DNA of 64,000 bases from Isoetes taiwanensis (GCA_021234155.1 JAJEKV010000250.1:184001-248000); one strand, 5' to 3'; counted from the first letter of the stretch, positions 36,010 to 47,832 are shown. The notes: a model not told the origin generated them from the letters alone. Translations and numbers: made by a program.

Positions 36010-37394
36010 CTACTTTCAAGAAATCAAGTTTGGAAACTGCAAATATAACTAACCAGGGTAAAGAGCTTATAGAAACAGCCATGCAACAATGAAACTTGCC
36101 CGGACGCTTGAAGAATATTATAGCCGCAAGCTTCAAGAATATTATAAAGCAAAATAAGAGCAGCATAAAATAACAGTTTAGCAAAATGAGAGCGGATCTG
36201 ATCTACACAAAATTCAAACCATGAAGAATCTCACCTTAAATTCCTTTGCTGGAAGCAATACACAAGAACTAAACTGCACCAGAACTTGCAAATCTGAGCT
36301 GTCAACTTGAATCATCATTCACTATATTAAAATCAGAAAAGAAATAAGCGCAAGGATTTGTTGTGAAGGCTAGACCAGCAGATATAACAAACTTATAATA
36401 CATACCTTATCACCTAGGCAAGGTGGAAGCATGCTATGCCCATTTAGACAGGAGAAAGAGAGCAAAAAGTACGCACCTGCATATGACCAGCAGAGATGGA
36501 TGTTGTGTTTTAGGAGATAGGTCCAGCACATGGATATAAAAATTCTTTGCTCAAGATATCTGGACATGGAAACTGTAGGTTAGGGGACCTTAGAAACTAA
36601 TAACAAATGGCTCAGTTACAACAAAGTCACTCACCTATGTAATCTGAGTTGCAGGCCTCTTAGAAGCCCAGGAGATGAAACCCCAAGCCTGCTACAAAAC
36701 TCAAAACAAACAGGGGGCTTCAAGCCTGCAGAATTATGAGAAATCATGATGCCACCAATTTGATAATGAAATTATCATGATTCAAGCAAACCAAATGTCC
36801 CAGTTAACCATCAAACAATACCAAAAATAGGTTTCCAGATAATGAAATTATCATGATTCAAGCAACAAAAACGTCCCAGTAAACCATCAAATATTACCAA
36901 GAGTAGGTTTCAAGATTTTAGATTACTTGGCAGCCACTAAATCGTGAGAAGAACATGAGAGCATGCAATCCAGTTATGAAAGAAACATCTAAAGCTCTGC
37001 ATGCAACCAAATAGCATCTACCGTCGAACATAGAGATGGCTCGACCAATCTGCTGCATGTTGTGTCCTCTTGTTCCTTTTTCTACCGGATTTGCCCCAAA
37101 TTTCCCATCCCTAAATTCGGCCAATCCTCTTCCTTCTTTTCATTTGATTTACAACGGTTTTTGCTATTGCGAAATTCCAAGAAATCAGATTGCCTGCATG
37201 CTGAATCCGCAAAGGCCTTCAAACGCGGATGAATAACCCAAAATTGAAATTTCTAAATCATAAGAAAAATGCAAAATCCAATTTTTGGATGCCGGAAACT
37301 TTTTGCAGCTGCTAAAATCTTTAAAACCTTTGAAAACCAACTTGAAAAAAAAATCCAAAAAGTTTTCCACTTGACGGAAAAACCGAATTTAAAC
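36010..37394. other. No gene seen
   Basis: AT-rich DNA with short frames. A GATAATGAAATTATCATGATTCAAGCA phrase is repeated near 36758-36790 and 36837-36865. No coding function is supported. Confidence 0.35.
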
Positions 37395-37413
37395 AATAGG
37401 ATAGGATAGGATG
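37395..37413. repeat. (ATAGG)n pentamer
   Basis: Three to four GGATA units. LINE B copies carry pentamer tails, but here the adjoining sequence does not match the LINE terminus, so origin is uncertain. Confidence 0.5.
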
Positions 37414-39961
37414 ATTATAATTGCACCATTTATTTTTCTATATTGAATTACATTGTAATAACAATAAGTTCAATGTCTTTGTCCAAAGGCTTGGAACTTT
37501 TGAAATAAGGATAGTGTGACGGCTAATATTTGACCTACATTTTGTGAAAGTTTAGCCAAAGGCAAGAAACCATGATGGAGAAAAACCATTTAGTTTAGCC
37601 AAGTGTTAGAAACTTCTAGCTCCAATTTGAAAGTAGTTTAGCTAAATCTATGTGGCTACACTAAAAATATAGAAGTAGTAATTTATTCCATGCTGGAGAT
37701 TTACCAGGAAGCCATTAGCCTTTTGGTTTTTCTTGATGTGGGTGATAAGCCATTAGCCTGTTGCTGCAGAGTTCTAAGCATCAGATCAATGCAGCCTTAC
37801 AGTTTGCAGAATCATACGGGCTGCCATTTGTATTTGGGCACAAAAAGTATCATATTTTCTTGGGTTTCCAAAGCAATTCTTACTTGTAAAAGCTTTTCCC
37901 TCACAAATCCATGACGTTTTTCATCCTTATCTCTGAAATTTATGCCAGATTTGAGCATCCCAGCAGCAGCAGATCCAAAATGCCATCCGAAATGCCTTGG
38001 AAGGCTGTTTTTAGAAGGTAACAGGTGGATGGGCAAATACCTCCCCAAGAATCGGGATGAGGCAAATGGCTCCTCAATTTTTTGGCGGCAAAGCATGGCT
38101 ATGGCGTTCTCAGAGCAAGGAACGGGCAGATTTGGGGCAGAACAGCGTTCTGCACGGCGTTCTTGCCAACAAGAAAGATCTGCAATTTTTTTTGTATAGC
38201 ATGGCAACACTGGCACAGTTTCTGCCTTGACACGCCGTTCTGCCGTTCCAATGGCATGGAACGGCGTTCTGTGCCAATTATGAGTGAGATATTTGAGTTC
38301 AGCTCTAATACACTTGCAACTGAAATGTTTGTGCAAGAAGACTAAATAGCAAGGTGTGCTTCTCAATTACAAAGTCATAGTTCGAGCTGGAAGCATGCCT
38401 TTCTTTGTTGTCAAATAGCCCCTTTCTAAGTTTCTTTGTCTGGATTGCTCATCTTGAATAAGCCCGTCCTGCATGCAAAAAACAAAAACTCTTGAGAGTT
38501 GAGCAGTTGATCTGTGTGTAGAAGTAATCTAAGATTTTCTATGTTTCAGATAAATCTTCATTTGTGAACTGGAGCAAGTTCTAAAAGCGGTAAGGTGCAA
38601 CCACATATCAGTGCCTTCTATTTCTCTAATATTTGATTTCCAATGCTGTTTTTCTCTTCTGTTTCTCTGTCTAGATTGCTCATGCTTGAAAAAGCCCATT
38701 ATTCATTAGTTTTAGAATTTGCAAGCACATGCTCTTAGAAGCAATATTGTCATAGCATACATATGTTGACTGCAGCAACAAATCAGAAGCTCCATTGCAT
38801 ATTGATCTATCTTTCATTACTCCCCATAACGAGGCAGAGTTGTTGCTTCTTATTATGCAAGATATTGAATTGTATAGACTTGCATGAATAACATTTTTAA
38901 TAAAAATGTTTATTATTATGATTCTTTGTTACTGATTAGTATTTCCTCTTAATTGTAATTTGGGCTTTAGTCACGGGAGAAACATTGCACATGCCATTTA
39001 TACAAAAACATTCACAAAGAACTCGCATTGATTATAAGCATAATATAAATTTAAGTAAGTGCACAAAAGAGACAATTGTGTAGTTTATTTGTACAAGACA
39101 CTCACAAACAATGTGCAGGTGTAGTAAACAGTATTTCTAGAGTGCACTCTTTCTAAGCCGTTGATTTTGAATGAGGAATACAATCTTGTGGTTGTGGTCT
39201 CTCAAAGATTTGAATCCATGCAGATGTGCATGCAATTATTTTAATTCTATTTTACGGTTTTAACAAATTTATTTTAGGTTTTCAAAAGTGGGGCCTTTTT
39301 CCATGACTTTATTATATCTACAGAAAAAAAAAAACACTGGGCGGAATCCAGAGGTCGGCCATAAGCTGTGTAGCTGAGCTCTGATTGTGGGAGAAGGCAA
39401 ATAGGTTACGTATTCTTAGGGCAACGCCCTTGTAGATCCTTTCTCCAGTTACAGCTACAACTAGACATCTCGGGCCAGAAAACAATTTCTCGGTAGTGAA
39501 AAGGAGCTTTACGAATCTTTGTTGGCTTTTATGAGCTCTAGCTTTGTACATTTTCGGCTGGCTCCAGAGGTCGGCAAGACAGCTTCCAGGGCTAATCATC
39601 CACACAGCCATCATTTCCTCAGCCTTATGCTTCACATATAGTTTCGGTAAGAATCTATAGATATTCAAACTTGGAGGCAATGACAAAACACAGATGGATT
39701 TTCCAGGGCTTTTACCATGATATATAAAGTAGAATATGGGTTCTTGCTTAGAGAAATGAAACAGGAAAAACAATAGTGCAAATGCTTCGTCAAATAGATG
39801 AGCTTTTGAATCCCCCTTCACACAAGCAATGCATAACAAACAGAAACTGCACAAGATGGATCCAAGAAATGCCTACATAGTACGAAAAGCTGCTCTACCA
39901 AGGCGCTCCAGTACATTCAGATGCCTTATCAGTATGGCCCTCATGAGATTCATGTGCCCTC
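37414..39961. other. No confident gene; GGAACG/GTTCTG cluster at 38085-38290
   Basis: Two long minus frames lie here (184 codons, 37812-38366; 178 codons, 39318-39854); neither has a recognisable domain. Between 38085 and 38290 the words GGAACG, GCGTTCTG and CCGTTCTG recur in both orientations, recalling the cluster beside the hAT gene at 12.6 kb. A decayed hAT-related non-autonomous element is possible. Confidence 0.3.
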
Positions 39962-41515
39962 TGTGACGTTCCAGGGGAATATACGCCATAGATACGTATA
40001 TTCCTGGACCCGTCACTATACAAGTCTACACATGTAGCCTTGTATACCTTAGAAGTGGCAAGGGGCACATATCTAAGTTAATTGTTTAACTTAGATAACC
40101 TTAGGATAAGGCCCATTTCCACATGGCCTTATCCTATTGGACAACCGCCACACGGCCCCATCCTAGTGGTGCCACGTGGCATCCCATGTGGACCCTCACC
40201 TATATTGGCTCAAACCCTAACCCTAGACCCCTTTTCCTGACTCTAGCACCGAACACGTTTTGGGGCATCGAGGCATCGCCGTTAGTAGCATAGCACAGTG
40301 CAGCGACCCCGAAGTGTGCACATGATCGTAGAGGGAGCATGACCTCGACCACGTCAAGGAGCAATGGAGACACGGGGATGGGAGGGCGCCACGGACGGGT
40401 AGGTAGAGTAGAGTCATGATAGTTCATCTGGAAGTTAGCACTCCGGATGGGTGCGTATGTTGTATCTTGAGTAGAGCCATCCTAGAACCCTTGTTGAACA
40501 TCTGGAACCCTAATCAAGGAACCCTAACTGTAAGTTAGATATGCATGATTAGGTTAAGATGTTCTTACCTTACTTAGTAATGCTCCTAGTTAGACCCTTT
40601 AGTTCCTATTATATTGCGGCCTGTGCAGGAACCCACCGGACTATTGAGGCTATGATGTTACTCAAAGACTACACAAAGGGGCTAGAGGCAATGCGGAGGG
40701 AGGATCCCCTGCTTAGGGGGCTACGGGGGATCCCATAGTGAGCTAGGCTTATGGTGGGGTCACTTAAGGTGGGGCCGAGCATGGGTCCGGACACCTCTTG
40801 GGGCAATGGTGTGCCACCACGCCTCTCAAGAGTTGCAAGTGTCAGCTTGGCTCTTGTTTTGGGGGTTGGTCGGGGTATGAATCGTGTGTCGCCACGATTC
40901 TCTAGCCGCCGAGGGAGCCTCTAGACCCCGGGAAGGGGAGATGCAACCCTTCCCGCCGACGGACGAGGGAGATGCAACACGGAGTAGTCCCGATGGGTGA
41001 TGCCATGGGATTGCGTATCCAGGAAGGCTAGAGTCATGTCGAGCCTGATCTAGCTCATCTACAAAGTATGCACAGGAGGGGCGGATGGAGTGGTCAACCC
41101 TAGCCATTGTCTATAGCCAGCCCCGCCATTATTATGACTCGGTCTGCTCTATCTTGAGGCCTAGCCAGTCAGTCATCCTCCTTATGAGTCGGAGCCATGG
41201 GTAGGAGCTCTCTTGTTTTATGGCATATGATTATGTTCTTTGCAGCCATGGATATGTGGATGAGCTACCCTTCGAGGTAACACGATGTATTGTTATTGCT
41301 AGTTCTGACGATGTTTGTGCTTCCACTGTGATAGGAGCCCATAGGGGAAGGGCGCGCAAGACACCTTCGTGTCCCCTTCCCGCGCTACGGTGATTCCAGA
41401 GTGCGGGATAGACGGAGGGCCCGTGCGGTCGAAGGACCGGACGGGGGATTTCCTACGGAGTGTACGGCTGGGAGCCGTATATTTAGTAGGGAGCGTCACA
41501 CCCTCAGAAGACCCT
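39957..41515 (+). mobile_element. Solo LTR with 5-bp TSD
   Basis: 1549 bp (39962-41510), starting TGTGACGTTCCAGG and ending GAGCGTCACA, flanked by CCCTC on both sides (39957-39961 and 41511-41515). No primer site or polypurine tract adjoins it, so the interior was lost, most simply by LTR-LTR recombination. It is related to the LTRs of element N: both share GTGCACAGGAGGGGCGGATG and similar ends (CGTATA...GTAGGG...CGTCACA), but overall divergence is substantial. Confidence 0.9.
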
Positions 41516-41674
41516 TCTCTGCTTCAAAGATACTTTGAGGTCATCTATGTCCAAACAATGTAAAGTCTCATCAAGGCACTGTATAGTGTTGCCTAGAGCT
41601 GTCTTGCATTCACAAATGGACATTGAGGTTTCTTTTGCTAGCAACTCCACATCTACATACAAATGAATGCATTA

Positions 41675-42110
41675 TGATCTACTGCCAACAGCAACATGAG
41701 CACCTGGAATAACTTCGTCATCAGAATCAGTGTCCACATTTACAACTAGACTGAATATCCCATCCGGATCCGCTAATCCATCATTCTTCTCTACATCCCT
41801 GTATGTGCCTACAAAAAAAAGCAAGTATATACATGAAGACCAAGTGCCAAGAAACCTTATACATCCACTGGTATGAAACCATTCCATAGGCTGGGATCTA
41901 GTATTATAGGAGGCTCTGGAGGTCTGTCCCTGTCATCAATTCCATCATCATTGTCCATGTAACACACATCTCCCCACCAATGCCAACACCTGCATGGGCA
42001 TTCCCCTTACCAACTCGCTCTACGGGAACAATTCCAGGAGGGAGGCCGAATAATACATTCCTGACATCAGTGCGAGAGGCATGCGCAGGACCAACAAGAA
42101 GAATGGATGC
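41675..42110 (-). pseudogene. Possible exons of an unidentified gene
   Basis: On the minus strand, 42113 to about 41990 reads MASILLVGPAHASRTDVRN then GLPPGIVPVERVG, where a GTAAGG donor-like site occurs. 41980-41870 in another frame reads CYMDNDDGIDDRDRPPEPP through SLWNGFIPVDV. After a pyrimidine-rich tract and a TTTGTAG acceptor, 41810-41672 reads TYRDVEKNDGLADPDGIFS and VDTDSDDEVIPGAH to a stop. Amino-acid composition looks genuinely coding, and the pattern fits a spliced 3' gene end. I do not recognise the family. Confidence 0.3.
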
Positions 42111-42113
42111 CAA

Positions 42114-42700
42114 CTAAATTCAACTTGGGTTGCAAACTCATGGGCATTTGTTTGATACAACAGTCTCGAAATATTTTCTTAAAGATGGTGGATATAAGAT
42201 AAAGCGGTGCGCCTTGAGAGGTCCCCAATTCTCAAGACTTTAAGGCTTATATTATCAGAGGTAATTGTTTTTTTTACTATGTGAAATTAAGTTGACAGCA
42301 TGAACTCCGCAATCCAAGGCCAAGTCCTGACATCAAAACTCTCTTTGTTGCAAATGCAGTCTTGTTCCCGCTTTCACAACTCCAAAGAAAGCTCTACATG
42401 GGTTGGTAAGCTTTGCAAATGTAAGGCGGCATATGACAGCAATCATATTCTTCCTGCCCCTGTGGAGATGATGAAACTTCCATGTTGAGCCTCTCACTAA
42501 CCCAAAGCTGCCACTATCTCTACTCTGCCATGTAGCAACTTGTTTGCTATGTCTGCTGCTTGGCTCTTGTATATTATCATTTGTGCTTTAGTAATGCATT
42601 TCCAGATAAATGCTTCACAAATCCAAAGCATTGCAGTCTCCATAATGCTCCTAGGGAAAAAAAATTTCTCCTAGGTAGTGGGTCCGAAAATAGGTTAAGC
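42114..42700. other. No gene seen
   Basis: AT-rich DNA with short frames only. The left border of element H is somewhere to its right and no 5' LTR of H is visible here. Confidence 0.35.
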
Positions 42701-42723
42701 GTTAGACGAGGAAGAGAATGAAT

Positions 42724-42747
42724 CAAATTTACATTCTAGTAAATTTG
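42724..42747. repeat. Perfect 9-bp inverted repeat
   Basis: CAAATTTAC, six-base loop ATTCTA, GTAAATTTG. It lies about 390 bp upstream of ORFa in element H, roughly where element N has its palindrome pair, but the sequence is different. Confidence 0.75.
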
Positions 42748-43016
42748 AAGTGAAAATTATGCATCTGCACCAAATTTCACCTATTACAGGTCGAAGAATC
42801 GTGCCAATCTGAGACCCGAGTGAAAAATGGTGCACATTTATAATTAGCACTCCAAACCATTAGAAAAAATTGAAATTCTAAGTATAATACGAAATTAGGA
42901 TATAATCTAATAATTAAGTATATATATATTCATAATTAAGTTATATTGGAACAATTAATAAGGGGGGCTAATAAATAGGCCTATTAATGGTAGGGGAATA
43001 TTCCCTAAAGCACCTT

Positions 43017-43028
43017 CCTTTTAAATAT
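43017..43028 (+). promoter_or_regulatory. Weak TATA-like box before ORFa of element H
   Basis: CTTTTAAATATC about 95 bp before the ORFa ATG. Weaker than the other three TATA boxes in this family, but in the equivalent place. Confidence 0.35.
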
Positions 43029-43117
43029 CCTTGCCACCTCATTTCCCCCCCAAACCTTTTCCTCCACCATATCTCTCTTAGTCAGCCTTACGTCACCCAT
43101 TTTTCAGACCGTCAAAT

Positions 43118-44001
43118 ATGGCTCGAACCAAGCAAACTTACAGGAAGCCTGGGCCAAGAACCATACCCTCAATGGCGGCAGCAGCAGCAGGAGGCCACGG
43201 TAAGCAGATTCCACCACACCTTAGGTCAAGACCAGAGGAGGAGGCGTCGTCTTCGACGGATGACACCTTCCACCCTTCAGAGGAGGGCAGCCCCAGCAAA
43301 GATTAGCCTGCGCCTGGCCGAGACCCGGACCGGGCGAGACAGTTCCGCTTGGTGATCTCCGGCCAAGAAGAAGAGCAGAAGGATCTACCAAGAGCAAAGA
43401 GCTAAAGCATCTGCACCCGCACTCGCACTCCAGCGGGCCGGGCTCTTCTTCAAGCAAGAAGAAGGGCAAGCAAAAAGTGGCGGAGTGGCCAGAAGAAACA
43501 GCGGCGAGAAAGAAGAGGAAGAGGGAGCTTAGGGAGAAGGAGTGGAGGACCAAGAGGAGGAATGACAGGCCTCGCGGGACCGTCACGATTGAAGAACCTC
43601 GCCCACGCGAGGTAGCTGACGAGGACGAGGAGGAAGGAGGCGGAGATGAGGAAGAGGAGGGCGAAGAGGAGGAGGAGCAGCAAGACATTGGGGAGCCTTC
43701 AGACCCCAACGCATGCCCACCCTACCCTAAGTGGCCCAAGCCACCTAAGGTAGTGAAGAAGCAGAAGGTGGGCGAGCGGCCATTCACGCTCCATCAGGAC
43801 CGTGAATTTAAGCGGAGAATGAAGGTATACCAGGAGTACCTTCGTCGCTGGACGAGGTACAATGATTGGAATTGTAAGCAAAACGTGGAGAAATTCGTTA
43901 AAGTCAGGCGGCCGGTCAAGAGTCGGCCCGCGACGGCCAGCTTCGGGAGATTAGACACTCCACGGCCGATAAGAAGCCCGAGAAGACATATCACGACATA
44001 G
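43118..44001 (+). pseudogene. ORFa of element H: histone H3-tail-like, NLS-bearing charged protein
   Basis: The ATG at 43118 gives MARTKQTYRKPGPRT. Residues 1-7 equal the histone H3 N-terminus and residues 8-10 are YRK against ARK. This frame stops at 43306. After frameshifts, the frame at 43477-44001 continues with an NLS-like ARKKRKRELREKE, an acidic run of Asp/Glu (about 43618-43680) and a basic C-terminal part with FKRRMKVYQEYLRRWTRYND. Nothing resembling the histone fold follows the tail. Element N has the same layout. The function is unknown. By inference it is nuclear and able to engage proteins that read the H3 tail. A downstream stop at 44001 ends the gene. Confidence 0.6.
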
Positions 44002-44613
44002 AGCCCAACTCAGTAGCAACGTAAACGCTCACGCGCGGGTTTTGAGGAGGGCAATTAGACATCCAGCCAAAGAGGGATTGATGCCCAAAGACACTAATCT
44101 CTCATCCGGTGAGGAGCGAATTTTGAGTCCTCCAATTTTGTAATTATGAAGTAATTTCAATGTATTTTTGAATTCCATTTTATAAATATAATTTCCTTTT
44201 CCCACAGAATTGATTGTATTATGATGTAAAAATATAGCTAAGGAGGTCGATTATATAAATTTTTTGGGTATACCCCTTTGTCAACAAACCACGAGTCAAA
44301 ATTCAAAAGTAAAAAGGAGCTCACGAAACCCTTTTCGTCCAGGGCAAAACCCCCTTCGCCAACTTGGCCCTTCTAGATGCTAATTTGCTTAAGAAAATTG
44401 CCTAGGTTAGGATTGACAATTAGCCCATTTTGATTTGGCCCTTTTTGGCCTAATTTGACCAAATTTAATCCAACAAACTGCCATGTAGTGTTTCTTGCTT
44501 TGCTTTGCTTAGATTTGCACTTCATGGTAGCCCAATTGGACACCCATAGCCTTCGAACAAAAGTTTCTTCCATCAAGAACCCCTGTGTACGGAACCCAAG
44601 GCAGACCATAGTC

Positions 44614-44620
44614 TATAAAA
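44614..44620 (+). promoter_or_regulatory. TATA box before ORFb of element H
   Basis: GTCTATAAAAGGGG, 118 bp upstream of the ORFb ATG (44732). The leader that follows shares GCTCTTAGCACCTTAG and GCGATTTTCCAG with the equivalent leader in element N. Confidence 0.6.
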
Positions 44621-44731
44621 GGGGGCCCCATTTGTCATTTTCCCTTCACCAGAACTGCTCTTAGCACCTTAGGCGATTTTCCAGCCTTCTATTGATCTTT
44701 GCAAGCCATTTTCTACACTTACCTTTGCTAA

Positions 44732-46220
44732 ATGGCGCCCTCTAGCTTTGTTAGATGGTATGAACCATATCCATGATTTTCCTGCTGAGCAAGCCTTCCA
44801 TGTCTTTGACCACCTCTTTGATCTTCATGCAGCATTGAGCAGAACTCCCTATTACACTGATATCATCTGCCAATATGACCAGCAGGTCCTACCCTAGGAA
44901 GTTAGCTTGTCGCCTAGGGGAGGGAAATGGGTATCCCTAGGCTTTCTTAGCCAAACCGTAGGGGGAGGATCCAAGAGCAAGTTGTGGGATAGGACTAGAC
45001 CCATGCCTGATTACATGACCTGCAAGCATAGTAGGCATAGATACCTTTCAGCCCCTGCAGCCCTAGCCTTATTCATGCAGTACAAGTCAATCAACAAGGC
45101 AGGAGAACCCTCAATTCAGCCTTTAGATTTATCACCTCTCGACACTCGATGGGAGCAGATCAACATTCATGAGATCGAGTCCTCGGAGTACGAGTACCAC
45201 GGCACGACCTCAGGAACACCAACACTGCAGATTGAGCAAGACTATGAGCAACTAGGGGAGGAAAACCCAGGTTGGGAGAAGAGAGAGGCAAGGAGGATGG
45301 AGAGGCGAATAGCCAGGCAAGAAGGCGCAATCAGGCGAGATTTCGAACCGCCAGTCGACATCACGGCCCTTCACCAATAATCATCGACGGCGAAGAGTAC
45401 ATCTTGGCCAACGATATCCTCAACCTTCCTTACTGCCAAGAAGAAGACCTCATGATCGATGAGCTCTTAGGCTTAATTGCAAAAGAGCAGAGCAGCGACT
45501 TCATCGACTACTCCTATCAGGAAATTCCAAGGGAGTTAGCAGAACGACACTCATACGCTGGCGAGACAATGTCGGATATAGCGGCCTATGAGCAGATAAG
45601 GGAGATATATCAGCAGCAACAACCAATCATTCCAGAAGAAGAGTTCCAGCAGATACAAAGCAGAATGTACAAGCCAGGAAGAGGCCCAAGCTCCAGCCGA
45701 CCAGTCCGTTCCAGGAGTTCGCGCGAGGCACACGCCAACATCAACCTGGAGAATGCAACTACCATGTGGAGGGACCATGAAGACCTCCTAGCTCTAGATA
45801 CCTACGGGGAAGCAGCTGGCAGAAGGGGCATAGGTTCCAACATTGCAGGGAAGGGCAAGGCGCTTCGATACTATCTTCCAGCCCTTAGCCAAGGGCAGAT
45901 GATAGTATTTCACAAGGAGTTCAGCCCAAGAGGAGAAGAGTCTGTCGCGCTCCTCATAGCCCTCTCTGGCTTTGGGCAGCACGCCAGACTAGATTACGGA
46001 TTGGACCATGTCATCCTCTTTAAGAGATCCGTAGCTCTTCACTGCCTTGACTTTGCCAGGGGCCACCTCAAGGACGCAACATTGACAGTGATAGCGGCAA
46101 CGGCACCCGAACTTCCTGCACCCCAAATGGCTAGAGCACTTGAAGGAGGATCGACCGGAAAGATCTTGCAGAACGTCGGCAAAGGGCTACGACTCAAGGA
46201 CGTCAAGAACTTCTTCAAGT
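44732..46220 (+). pseudogene. ORFb of element H: conserved protein of unknown function
   Basis: Starts MAPSSFVRWYEPY (ATG 44732), matching MATSISGRWYSAR in element N. Later landmarks: RYLSAPAALALFMQYK (45050-45100), PIIIDGEEYILANDILNLP (about 45376-45432), then a well-conserved core LRYYLPALSQGQMIVFHKEF, SPRGEESVALLIALSGFG and DHVILFKRSVALHCLDFA (45860-46060), and a C-terminal ARALEGGSTGKILQNVG. The frame changes once between the 44907-45380 and 45272-46327 segments, and one TAG interrupts the N-terminal part. Element N cuts it at 46220 and the frame resumes at 59413 for a few codons to a stop. I do not recognise the fold. It is not gag, protease, RT or integrase. Confidence 0.65.
46217..46220. 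repeat. Target-site duplication of element N (left)
   Basis: AAGT here and at 59413-59416. The family norm is 5 bp; the fifth base (T here, C on the right) may be mismatched. The duplication and the resumption of the ORFb frame across it date N as inserted after H. Confidence 0.65.
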
Positions 46221-47819
46221 TCGCGGACGTTCCAAAGCCACGATATCACGGTCCCGGGATGTATATTAATCTTCATCCGTCAGACACGCCACCCCCCACC
46301 GGCGGCGGTAATGCGCCCGGCGTGTAGCCAGGTGAGTAGCCCCTAGGGGGCAACTTGCTAGGTATGTGCAATTATTATTAATGTGCACATTTACCAATGT
46401 GCACATTAATGTGGGCACACCCTTCCATGTGGGCACATTTTGCCACCTAGCCATTAAAGGCAAGTGGGCCCATTCCCAATTATCCCACATGCTTAAAGGG
46501 ATAATTGGAAACCCTAGTCCTAAACCCTTGTCTATTTAGGTTAGGAAAACCCTAACTTGCTATTTTCGTCCATAGGGTTTTAGAGCTCGCATTTTGGCTG
46601 CCCCAAAAGCCAAAACCACCTCCTGAACACTGTCTAAGCTTAATTGCACCATTAGTTTCCCTTGATTCGAAAGCAGTTCAGCAGGATGGTGAACTTCAAA
46701 GTCGAGGAGGCAAACCCAAGGATGGGGGTATTTAGTCAATTCAATAGCTTAAACCATCTTCCAGTCATAGAATCAAGTAGGTTTAGCCTATTAAATTGCC
46801 CATAGTAGCCATCTAGGGTCTCTGGATCCCGGACACTAACTAAAGAACCTAACTCTACGATATAGATTAGATCTAGTTCTTTAGTTCTTCCGCTGATGTA
46901 TATGGATGATGTATCTCTCAGGAACTCCTTGTATTGGGAAGGGGGGGTAGAGGCCCTAAAGCTTGGTAGTTGATGCTCCTAGAGTAGCCTCTCTAGCACA
47001 CCTTGTAGATTCGCCACGGTGTACAAGAACCACACACCGGTTGTGGGTGAAGGGGCCAGGACCGGGCTAAGAAGGGGGTTCATGTCGACTCTTGAACGAT
47101 CCCTCGGTGTGTAAGGCCTACCAGGGGATCATTGTGACTAGGTCTAATGGCTTACCACCGAAAGCGGGTAAGGCATGGACTGACACCGTGAAGTAGTGTA
47201 CACTTTCCGGTGGGTTCAATCCGAAGGCAGGCAGTGGCCCTCTAGTCACCTTGAGTCAGCATGTAGATCTCTGGAGGGAGTGATCCCTTCCTGCCCCATC
47301 GGAACTGGGAGGATGAGACCCAGGAATAGCCCCTTTGGCTATGCATCCGGCGGGCTACAGTCAGGTCCCGACACTTTTCAGCCTACTCTGCAAAGTGTGC
47401 ACAGGAGGGGCGGATGGAGTGGACAACCCTATGCTATGTTCTTATGCCAGCCAAATCCATTGCCATGAATTCTGTCTGCAATGAACTCTGGAGACCCAAG
47501 CCGTCAGTCATCCCTTCGAGTCTGAGCCTTGGGTAGGACCCCTATGTATGATGCTGATCATTGTCTATGCAGATGTTGATGCACCACCCTGCGAGGTGGA
47601 TATATGATTATGTTGTATACTGACATGTATGTTTACGCTTCCGCAGCTAGGTAGGCCCTGAGGGAGACGGGGTAAAATGACCCCTTCACTCTTCCCACTG
47701 GAGACCCAGTACGGTCACAGTGATATGTGGAGGGCCCTGTATCAGCATGGAGCTGGTATGGGGGAAGAACTCCTGTTTGTATACGGTGCGGGCATCGTAT
47801 ACGAGTAGGGGACGTCACA
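46221..47819 (+). repeat. 5' LTR of element N
   Basis: About 1.6 kb, ending ACGAGTAGGGGACGTCACA. From GTAGCCAGGTGAGTAGCC onward it matches the 3' LTR at 57851-59412 closely. The first 110 bp (TCGCGGACGTTCC...) are scrambled relative to TGTGACGTTCC in the 3' LTR. Discrepancies elsewhere cluster at CAG/CTG sites. Confidence 0.9.
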
Positions 47820-47820
47820 G

Positions 47821-47832
47821 TGGTATCAGAGC
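47821..47832 (+). promoter_or_regulatory. Primer-binding site, initiator tRNA-Met
   Basis: TGGTATCAGAGC one base after the LTR end, a perfect match to the usual plant tRNA-iMet primer site. It fixes the element's orientation as plus. Confidence 0.93.

Larger units (their letters stand above)
42701..46220 (+). mobile_element. Element H, 5' part (chromovirus host of the nested insertion)
   Basis: Carries ORFa and ORFb, homologous and collinear with the same genes in element N. Element N interrupts the last codons of ORFb. The continuation (gag and protease) is at 59413-61250. No LTR or primer site is visible on the left, so the true border is unknown; the start given is approximate. Confidence 0.8.

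Noticed and set aside
37812-38366. 184-codon minus frame as a gene
   Set aside because: No domain, overlaps the GGAACG/GTTCTG repeat cluster, composition not convincing.
39318-39920. A tRNA-derived SINE or a 178-codon gene
   Set aside because: A TGGTAGAGCAG string near 39890-39910 (minus) recalls a pol III A box, but the B-box match is poor and the unit would be too long. The frame shows no domain.
43118-44001. ORFa as a captured histone H3 gene
   Set aside because: Similarity stops after about ten residues; no histone-fold sequence follows in any frame. Only the tail is H3-like.
45272-46327. ORFb of element H running to 46327
   Set aside because: Codons after 46220 lie in the 5' LTR of element N; the frame continues there by chance.
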